Shown here: piece by piece, positions 57,072-64,000 of the stretch | How positions within the stretch are numbered: position 1 is the stretch's first letter | How the letters are laid out: every line of letters starts with the position of its first letter | NCBI GenBank assembly: GCA_963759375.1 | Contig: CAVWYY010000008.1 | Coordinates: forward strand, 62,001-126,000 | Origin: DASSUW01 sp963759375 | Lineage (GTDB): Bacteria > Actinomycetota > Thermoleophilia > Solirubrobacterales > Solirubrobacteraceae | Reading direction: 5' to 3' | DNA length: 64,000 bases | Position numbers and translations under genes: made by a program | The notes under the pieces: generated by a model | Databases searched by the model: none | The model's input: the letters and a program-made list of their open reading frames with translations, nothing else | What the model was told of the DNA's origin: nothing

Positions 57072-60000
57072 TGACCCACTTCCGCATCCTCGGACCCGTC
57101 GAAGCGATCGGCCCCGACGGCCATGCGCTTCCGTGCCCGGGACGGCCGCTGCGGCTGCTCGCGATGCTGCTCGTCGAAGGCGCGCGCGTCGTGCCCGCCG
57201 ACCTCGCCATCGAGGCGCTGTGGGGGGACGCGCTGCCCGACCATCCCGCGAATGCGCTCCAGCTCGTCGTCTCGCGCCTGCGCCGGGTGCTCGGCGAGGA
57301 GACGATCGTCTGGCGGGCCGACGGGTACGAGCTGCGGCTCGAGAGCTCCGACGCCGTCGACGCGCAGCGGTTCGAGCGCCTGACCTCCGAGGGGCGCGAC
57401 GCGCTCGCTCGCGGTGACCACTCGGCGGCGAGCGGGCTGCTGGCCGACGCGCTCGGGCTGTGGCGTGGCCCGGCGCTGCAGGACGTCCGTTACGAGCAGT
57501 TCGCGATCGGCGAGGCCGAGCGCCTCGAGGAGCTGCGTCTCGTCTGCCTGGGCGCGCGGATCGATGCCGATCTCGCGCTCGGGCGCCACGCCGACCTGGT
57601 GGGCGAGCTGCAGGGCCTCGTGGCGGAGCACCCGCTGCGCGAGTCGCTGCGCGCGCAGCTCATGCTCGCGCTCTACCGCTGCGGCCGCCAGGCCGACGCG
57701 CTCGCGGCGTACGCCGAGGCACGCCGGACGCTCGCGGACGACCTCGGCCTCGACCCGTCGCCCGAGCTGCAGGCGCTCGAGCGCGACATCCTCCGCCACC
57801 GTGTCGGCCCGCCGACGGCGGCGCGGCCCGGGCGCCGCGAGGTCGTGTGCGTCGCGGCCGACGTGCGGGTGAGCGAACGCGGCACGCCGCTCGACCCCGA
57901 GGTGCTGCACGAGGTGATGCAGCAGTGCCACGCCGAGATGGAAGCGGTCGCGCACCGCCACGGCGGGCCGGCCCGGGAGATGCGCGGGAACGGCATGATC
58001 GCGGCGTTCGGCGCCCCCGTCGCGCATGAGGACGACGCCCTCCGCGCCGCCCATGCCGCGCTCGCGCTCCGCCGGCAGCTGGCCGAAATGGCCACAGCGC
58101 TCGCGCGTGATCGCGGCATCGACCTCACCGCCCGCGCCGGCATCACCGCGGGCACGGCGCTGATCGCGGACGCGTCGCGACCCGACCGGCTCCCGCTCGG
58201 GGACGTCATCGAGGCCGCGGCGCGGCTCGCGCGCGACGCGGCACCGGGCGAGATCGTGATCGACGCGCGCACGCAAGCGCTGCTCGGTGAGGCCGGGCGC
58301 ACGCTTCCGTCCACGTCCGGGCGCTTCGTGCTGCGCGAGCTGGGCGCGCGAGCCACATCCGACTCGCCGCTCGTCGGCCGAGAGCGCGAGCTGCGCCTGT
58401 TGCACGAGGCCTTCGACCGCGCCGTGCAGGAGCGCACGCCGCAGCTGGTGACCGTGATCGGCGAGCCGGGCATCGGCAAGTCGCGGCTCGCCCGCGAGCT
58501 CGCCGCCCGCCTCCGCGGCCGGGCGACGGTACTCGAGGGACGCTGTCTCCCCTACGGGCAGGGGATCACCTACTGGCCGGTCCGCGAGATGGTCCTCCAG
58601 GCGGCGCAGGGACGGCCGCTCGAGACGCTCACCGCGGGCCTGCACGACGGCGCGGCCGCCGCGGCCTCGGTCGCCGGCACACTCGGCCTGGGCGAGGACG
58701 CTCCCGGCGAGGCGACGCCGTGGGGCTTCCGGCGCCTGTTCGCCGCGGTGGCCCGTGACGCGCCCCTGGTGCTCCGCTTCGAGGACGTCCACTGGGCTGA
58801 GCCGCCGCTGCTCGACCTCGTGGACGACCTCGCCGCGCGGCTCACCGACACGCCGGTGCTGCTGCTCGGCCTCGCCCGTCCCGAGCTCATCGCGGTCCGC
58901 CCGGCGTGGGGGTCGACGGCGGTTCGGCTCGGACCGCTCGGCGCCGACGACAGCCGCCGGCTGCTGGCCGGCCGCCGTGGACTCTCGGAGCCGCAGCGGA
59001 CGGCGGTCGCCGAGCGCGGCGGCGGCAACCCGCTGTTCCTCGAGCAGCTCGCCGTGCACGTGGCCGAGCACGAGGGCGCGCCGGGTCTGCCGCCCGCCCT
59101 GCACGCGCTGCTGGCCGCGCGGCTCGACCTGCTCGCGCCGCGGGAGCGGTCGCTGCTCGACGCGGCGGCGATCGAAGGTGAGCGCTTCCACCTCGGCGGC
59201 GTGCTGGCCCTCGTCGAGGACGTCGACGGAGGCGGACGCGAGGCGGAGCCTGGACACGCTCGTCGACCGGGAGCTCCTGCGGCCGGCGCCGGGCGAGATC
59301 GCCGGCGAGCAGGCGTGGCACTTCCGGCACGCGCTGGTGCGGGACGCCGCCTACGCGTCGATGCCCAAGGCCACGCGGGCGCGAGGCCACGAGCGGCTCG
59401 CGAGCTGGCTCGCACGGATCGAGGACCGCGTCCCCGAGGCCGACGCCCATATCGGCGCGCACCTCGAGCGAGCCCACGACGCCGGTGTCGAGCTCGGGCG
59501 CGCGGCGCCGGAATTGCATGCGCTCGCCGCGCGGGCTGCGCAGCACCTCGCCGAGGCGGCGAGCTGGGCGCACCGCCGCGGCGACCTCCCGAGCGAGATC
59601 GCGTTCCTCTCTCGCGCCGTCAGGCTGCTCGCCGGCGACGACCGGATGCGAGCCGAGCTGCTGCCCGCGCTCGCGTGCGCGCTCGCCGAGGCAGGCAACC
59701 TGGATCGGGCGGCCGAGGTGGCGGACGCGGCGCTCGCCCTCGGCGAGCGGCTCGGCCTCGAGCGCGTCCGCTGCGTCGGCCGCCGTCGAGCGCGCGCGCC
59801 TCCGCGCCTTCCGGCAGCCCGATGTGGTGGACCCGGATGCGTCGCTGGCCGTGGCCCGCCGGGCGGCGGCCACGATGCGTCGCCTCGGCGACGATCTCGG
59901 GGTCGCCCGTGCCTACACCCTCTGGTGCGAGGCGCTGTGGCTCAAGGGAAGCCCGGGCGCCGGGTACCAGGAGGCCGCACGCGTGGTGCAGCACGGGCGC

Positions 60001-60777
60001 CGTGCCCGCAGCGGCTTCGAGATCGACACGGGCGCCGCCCTCATGGCGTGGGCGCTCGTCGTCAACGCGGTCCCCGTGTCCGAGGCGAGCCGACGGTGCG
60101 CCCGGTTGGAGCGTGAGGTCGCCGGGCGCTTCGCGGCGATGAGCGCACACGGGTTCGGGGCGGTGCTCGACGCCATGGCCGGGCGCTTCGAACGTGCGCG
60201 CGGCAAGCTCGCGACGGCGCGCAGCGGACTGGCCGAGCTCGGGCTCAAGCAGGCCTCCGTGTGGATGGCGGTGTACGACGCGCAGGCGGAGATGCTGGGC
60301 GGCGACGGCGCCGCCGCCGAGCAGGCGCTCGACGACGCGGAGCAGACCGCCGTGGAGATCGGCGACCAATGGTTCGTGTCGACGATCCTCGTCGACCGCG
60401 CGCACGCGATCCTCGCGCAGGACCGCCTAGAGGCGGCGGCCGAGGCCGTCGCGCGTATCGAGGACGTCCCGGCCCACAGCGACATGGAATGGCTCGTCAA
60501 GCGGCATACCGCACGGGGGAAGCTGGCCGCGCGCGAGGGCGACGCCGATCGCGCGCTGCACGAGGCGCGGCGAGCCACCGCGCTCGCCGATGCGACCGAG
60601 ATGTTCACGTTCCGCGCCGACGCGCACGGCGACCTGGCCGAGGTTGCCGCGCGCTGCGGCCGGCACGCGGAGGCGCGCAGCGCCACGACCGCCGCTCTGG
60701 CGCTGTACGACGCGAAGGAGAACGTGGCCTCAGCGGCCCGGCTGCGCGCTCGCGCAGCCGACGGGTGGGGCGAATAG
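57071..60777 (+). pseudogene. SARP-cyclase-AAA-TPR regulator with two frameshifts
   Basis: About 1235 codons across three frames. Frame one (57071 to ~59228): SARP winged helix and BTAD (MTHFRILGPVEAIGPDGHAL; RAQLMLALYRCGRQADALAA), a class III cyclase-like domain (about 270-430), and an AAA domain with GEPGIGKSRL. Frame two (~59229 to ~59770) continues EADARRSLDTLVDRELLRPA and the LuxR-ATPase helical region. Frame three (~59780 to 60777) carries TPR-like helices to the stop. Both shifts go the same way, as one added base each. The cyclase motif that should read GD is GNGMIAAFG, so one metal-binding aspartate is lost and the domain is probably inactive. Confidence 0.82.
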
Positions 60778-60792
60778 ACTCGCGCCGAGGCC

Positions 60793-62841
60793 ATGACCGC
60801 TCCGCCGTTCACCAGGGCGGGCCTGGGCCGCCCCTTCGACGCGACGCAGACGCGATCGCCGCGGTACGTGCTCGCGATCGGCGCCGTCGCCCTCGCCTAC
60901 TACCTCGCCGGGCGGCTCGGGCTGGAGCTCGCGTATCTCGACGGCGCGGTCGCGGCTCTGTGGCCGCCGGCCGGCCTGGGCCTCGCCGTCCTGGTCCTGT
61001 ACGGGCCGTGGATGGTGCCGGGCATCGTGATCGGCGACCTCTTCCTCGGTGACTACTCGACGCCGCTCGGGACCGTGCTGGCGCAGACCGTCGGGAACAC
61101 CGTGGCGCTCGTCGTCACCGCCGCGCTGCTGCGCCGGCTGACCCACGGGCGCACCGGGCTCGACCGGGTGGCCGACGTGCTCGCGTTCATCGCGTGCGCG
61201 CTCATCGCCGCGCTCATCAGCGCCGCCTTCGGCCCCATGGCGCTGCGCCTCGGCGGCGTGATCCCGACGAACGAGCTCGGCGAGGTGTTCCGCACATGGA
61301 CGCTCGGCGATGCGGCCGGTGCGCTCGTCGTCGCCCCGGTGTTGCTCACGTGGGCGACGGGCAGCGCGCGCGGCATGCGCCGGTACGAGCTCGTCGAGGC
61401 CGGCGTGCTGCTCGTCGTGCTCGTCCTCCTCGCCGAACTGCCGCCCCAGCGCGACGTGCCCTACGTCGTGTTCCCGGCGCTGCTGTGGGCGGCGCTGCGC
61501 TTCGGGCCTCGTGGTGCCGCCACGGCGACGCTGATCGTGTGCTCGATCACGGTCTGGAACACGGCGCAGAACACCGGGCCGTTCGTGCGCGACTCGCTGA
61601 CCGACAGCCTGCTCTCGACGCAGCTGTTCATCGCGACCGCCGCGATCACGTCGCTCCTCCTGGCGGCGGTGACCGCCGAGCGCATCCGCACGGCACGCGC
61701 GCTTTCGGCGACGGAAGCGGCGCAGCATGCGCTGGCCGACGAGCAGGCGGCGCTCCGCCGCGTCGCCGCGCTCGTGGCGGGCAACGCGCCGCCGAGCCGG
61801 GTGTTCGAGCAGGTCACCGAGGAGGTCGGGCGGCTGCTCGAGATGCCGGGCGCCAACGTCATGCACTACGACGGCGTGCGCCGAGCCACCGTCGTGGGCG
61901 CCTGGAGCGAGGTCGGGCCGCCGCGGTTCGCCGTCGGCGCATACCTCGACGTGGACGGTGACACCGTCGTCGCCCGCGTCGTGCGCACCGGGAAGGCCGC
62001 GCGCGTCGACTACGAGCAGGCGACCGGCACACTCGCGGAGACGGTCCGCAGCGCCGGCTACCGCTCCGCGGTCGCGGCACCGGTCATCGTCGGCGGCCGG
62101 ACCTGGGGCGTGTTGGCCGCGGCGAGCGACTCGGAGGATCCGCCTCCGGAGGGCATCGAGCAGCGCCTCAACGACTTCGCGGACCTCGTGGCCCAGGCGC
62201 TCGCCAACGCCGACGCCTACGAGAAGCTCGCGGATTCGCGTGCGCGGCTCGTGGAGGTCGGCGACGCCGAGCGGCGGCGCCTCGAGCGCAACCTGCACGA
62301 CGGCGCGCAGCAGCGCCTCGTCTCGGTGGCGCTCGGCCTCGGCATGGTGTCCTCCAGGCTCGAGAGCGACCCGGCCGCGGCGCGGGAGCTGCTGGCCAAC
62401 GCGCAGGCGGAGCTCACGCGCGGGCTGGACGAGCTGCGAGAGCTGGCGCGCGGCATCCACCCGGCCGTCCTCACCGAGCGCGGCCTGGGCCCCGCGCTCG
62501 ATGCCCTCGCGGCGCGCGCCCCCGTCCCGGTGGAGCTCACGGCGATGCCCGACGAGCGCCTCGCGCCACCGGTCGAGGCGGCGATGTACTACGTCGTGGC
62601 CGAGTCGATCACGAACGTGGCCAAGTACGCGCACGCGGCGGGCGTGACGGTCAGCGTCGATCGCGCGAACGGCGCGGCCACCGTCGTGGTGGCCGACGAC
62701 GGCGTCGGCGGCGCCGATCCCGCGGGCGGCTCGGGGCTGCGCGGACTCGCGGCGCGGGTCGAGGCGCTGAACGGCCGGCTCGACGTCGAGAGCCCACGGG
62801 GCGGCGGGACGCGCGTCACGGCCGAGATCCCCGTCCTCTGA
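60793..62841 (+). CDS. MASE1-GAF sensor histidine kinase (NarL-type)
   Basis: 682 residues. Residues 25-300: MASE1 membrane sensor with eight or so helices (AYYLAGRLGLELAYLDGAVA, ALWPPAGLGLAVLVLYGPWM). Residues about 318-475: GAF domain. The HisKA_3 phosphoacceptor is in ERRRLERNLHDGAQQRLVSV, histidine about residue 499. The HATPase_c domain has VAESITNVAKYAHA (N-box) and DDGVGGADPAGGSGLRGLAA (G-boxes). No response regulator gene lies next to it. It starts 15 bases after the frameshifted SARP gene. Confidence 0.92.
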   Translation: MTAPPFTRAGLGRPFDATQTRSPRYVLAIGAVALAYYLAGRLGLELAYLDGAVAALWPPAGLGLAVLVLYGPWMVPGIVIGDLFLGDYSTPLGTVLAQTVGNTVALVVTAALLRRLTHGRTGLDRVADVLAFIACALIAALISAAFGPMALRLGGVIPTNELGEVFRTWTLGDAAGALVVAPVLLTWATGSARGMRRYELVEAGVLLVVLVLLAELPPQRDVPYVVFPALLWAALRFGPRGAATATLIVCSITVWNTAQNTGPFVRDSLTDSLLSTQLFIATAAITSLLLAAVTAERIRTARALSATEAAQHALADEQAALRRVAALVAGNAPPSRVFEQVTEEVGRLLEMPGANVMHYDGVRRATVVGAWSEVGPPRFAVGAYLDVDGDTVVARVVRTGKAARVDYEQATGTLAETVRSAGYRSAVAAPVIVGGRTWGVLAAASDSEDPPPEGIEQRLNDFADLVAQALANADAYEKLADSRARLVEVGDAERRRLERNLHDGAQQRLVSVALGLGMVSSRLESDPAAARELLANAQAELTRGLDELRELARGIHPAVLTERGLGPALDALAARAPVPVELTAMPDERLAPPVEAAMYYVVAESITNVAKYAHAAGVTVSVDRANGAATVVVADDGVGGADPAGGSGLRGLAARVEALNGRLDVESPRGGGTRVTAEIPVL

Positions 62842-62853
62842 GCCGAGGGGGTC

Positions 62854-62881
62854 TATGCTCCGTGAGGACGCGTAGCGTCCT
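62854..62881 (+). promoter_or_regulatory. Promoter and leader hairpin of the small protein gene
   Basis: TATGCT (62854-62859) fits a -10 box. AGGACGC-GTA-GCGTCCT (62865-62881) is a perfect seven-base stem with three-base loop. It lies about 70 bases before the ATG at 62950 and may be a leader structure or the histidine kinase terminator. Confidence 0.35.
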
Positions 62882-62949
62882 GCCGCCGCCGGGTTCTGGA
62901 GCTTCTCCCCGACGCGGCCCGTCCCGAAGAGCTCGACGGAGGGCCGATC

Positions 62950-63141
62950 ATGTCGACCACCGGGAACGCGGCGAACGAGCTGAAGCGCCTCGAGGCGGAG
63001 GCGCAGTACCACCGCGACCGCCTCGCCCTCTACCGGGCCCGCTCCCTGAGCTCGCATCCGACGAGCCCCGGCCGCCTCCGTGAGCTGGAGCGAATCTCCG
63101 CAGGTGCCGACGACCGGGTGCGCCAGGCCCGGGGCCGCTAG
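62950..63141 (+). CDS. Small helical hypothetical protein (63 aa)
   Basis: Reads MSTTGNAANELKRLEAEAQY, HRDRLALYRARSLSSHPTSP, GRLRELERISAGADDRVRQA. Charged, probably a helical hairpin. GGAGGG lies about 9 bases before the ATG. It precedes a zinc-ribbon gene by seven bases. No family recognised. Confidence 0.6.
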   Translation: MSTTGNAANELKRLEAEAQYHRDRLALYRARSLSSHPTSPGRLRELERISAGADDRVRQARGR

Positions 63142-63148
63142 GCCCGGC

Positions 63149-63412
63149 ATGGCTCATTTCAAATGCACGACCTGCATCGCCCGCGTGTGGCGCGACGGCA
63201 GCGCCGCCGACCACGCGGGCGACCTCTGCCCGGGCTGCGGTGGGCCGCTGGAGCCGGTTGAGCGCGCCGCGGATCTGCTCGGACTCCGGGCGCTCAGGAC
63301 CCGGCCGCACCAGTCGATCGCCGAAGAGGTTCGTGAGCGGATCGCGCGCAATGACGCGGCCCGTGTCGCACGCCTCGCGGCGAGGCCCTGGGACGAGCGC
63401 TCACACGATTAG
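63149..63412 (+). CDS. Small zinc-ribbon protein (87 aa)
   Basis: Two CxxC knuckles: CTTC (residues 6-9) in FKCTTCIARVW and CPGC (about 29-32) in LCPGCGGPLEPV. A helical, arginine-rich tail follows (HQSIAEEVRERIARNDAARV). It follows the small helical gene closely, forming a two-gene unit, and its end overlaps the convergent ligase by four bases. Probably nucleic-acid- or protein-binding; unknown role. Confidence 0.68.
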   Translation: MAHFKCTTCIARVWRDGSAADHAGDLCPGCGGPLEPVERAADLLGLRALRTRPHQSIAEEVRERIARNDAARVARLAARPWDERSHD

Positions 63413-64000
63413 AACCGCTCGCGGAGCCGGTGCTTGAGGAGCTTGCCGGCGCCCGACTTCGGGAGCGGCTCCGTCGTGAGGTCGATCGACCGCGGGATCT
63501 TGAAGCCTGCGATCGCGCCCCGGCAGTGCGCGACGAGCTCGTCCGCGCTCACCGCGCCGTCGTCCTCGACCACGACGACCGCGTGGACCGCCTCACCCCA
63601 GCGCTCGTGCGGGATGCCGAACACGGCGACCTCGAGCACCGCGGGGTGCTCGGCCAGGACGGCCTCGACCTCCACCGAGTACACGTTCTCGCCGCCCGAG
63701 ATGATCATGTCCTTCAGGCGGTCGACGAGGAACAGGTAGCCGTCGGCGTCCGCGTAGGCCGCGTCCCCGGAGCGGTACCAGCCGTCGACCGTCGCGGCCG
63801 CGGTCGCCTCGGGCTGCTGCCAGTAGCCGAGCATGACGTTCGGCCCGCGGACCCAGATCTCGCCGACCGCGCCGACGGGCACCGGACGACCGGACTCGGG
63901 GTCCCGGAGCTCGGCCTCGACGCCGACGACCGGCGCGCCCACCGACGCCAGTCGGGCGCCGTCCGGCCGGCGGTGGTCCGCGGGCGTGCACGTCGTCACG
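63409..64000 (-). CDS. AMP-dependent acyl-CoA synthetase/ligase (N-terminus outside window)
   Basis: C-terminal ~197 residues of an ANL-superfamily enzyme that activates carboxylic acids with ATP and CoA. Seen: GEIWVRGPNVMLGYWQQPEA, GWYRSGD (adenylate-binding aspartate), the hinge DRLKDMIISGGENVYSVEVE, FGIPHERWGEAVHAVVV, and catalytic lysine region PLPKSGAGKLLKHRL. The reading frame is open at the right edge, so the gene continues. Substrate likely a fatty or aromatic acid. Confidence 0.93.
   Translation of the reverse strand, partial: VTTCTPADHRRPDGARLASVGAPVVGVEAELRDPESGRPVPVGAVGEIWVRGPNVMLGYWQQPEATAAATVDGWYRSGDAAYADADGYLFLVDRLKDMIISGGENVYSVEVEAVLAEHPAVLEVAVFGIPHERWGEAVHAVVVVEDDGAVSADELVAHCRGAIAGFKIPRSIDLTTEPLPKSGAGKLLKHRLRERF

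Noticed and set aside
53985..59257. Very long open frames on the minus strand opposite the SARP gene and the hypothetical gene
   Set aside because: High GC removes stop codons from antisense frames; sequence there is Arg/Ala/Gly-rich without domain matches, while the plus strand encodes recognisable domains.

Overview
The window is a 64 kb piece of a very GC-rich actinobacterial chromosome. The mix of genes (DnaE2/ImuB mutasome with CGAAC-N4-GTTCG LexA boxes, a DUF6504-type protein, MMPL exporters, WXG100-like proteins, SARP-type regulators, HD-GYP/LuxR hybrids, RTX-like secreted proteins) suggests an actinobacterium, most likely Solirubrobacterales/Thermoleophilia. That placement is inferred from gene style only, not from a marker phylogeny. 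No CRISPR array, rRNA operon or intact transposase was seen.

1-16.7 kb is mostly housekeeping: partial cstA, a secreted RTX-like protein, a threonine dehydratase coupled to RidA, a YyaL/DUF255 protein, an MMPL exporter, a three-gene WXG100-like secreted-protein cassette, glnA, an HxlR/carboxymuconolactone decarboxylase pair and a membrane cytochrome c.

16.7-26.7 kb is an SOS mutagenesis locus. dnaE2, imuB and lexA each have a near-perfect LexA box close to the start codon. A class III aminotransferase separates dnaE2 from imuB-DUF6504, and rnpB (RNase P RNA) lies upstream of imuB. lexA is followed by a small zinc-ribbon gene.

26.8-34.3 kb looks like an old genomic island. It is bounded by tRNA-Leu(GAG) with its terminator on the left and by a degenerate direct copy of the tRNA 3' half plus the same terminator on the right. 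A possible integrase N-terminal remnant lies just inside the left end. The cargo is an HD-GYP/LuxR regulator, two alpha/beta hydrolases, an ArsR/SRPBCC pair with a symmetric operator, an ASCH-like protein, an epoxide hydrolase and an RTX-collagen-like secreted protein.

34.4-64 kb is a regulatory and accessory region showing decay. It holds an M23 peptidase whose apparent signal peptide lacks a start codon, a TPR protein, an LPG-synthase-like membrane protein, a frameshifted molybdopterin oxidoreductase, a 1645-residue SARP-STAND-WD40 protein, two TetR remnants, and a second HD-GYP/LuxR regulator with an FAD monooxygenase and MarR. After these come an IclR gene, an XRE-ImmA pair divergent from an AlbA_2 protein, and a membrane-anchored methyltransferase plus class V aminotransferase divergent from a doubly frameshifted SARP/cyclase regulator. 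A MASE1 histidine kinase and the C-terminal part of an acyl-CoA ligase end the window.

The best candidates for something undescribed are two. First, the paired HD-GYP/LuxR cassettes are each followed by the same GGGAG-WW-CTCCC palindrome at a fixed distance from a CGTAGCGTC element. Second, the WXG100 pair is followed by a lipoprotein-like protein that repeats a module found inside the large secreted protein.
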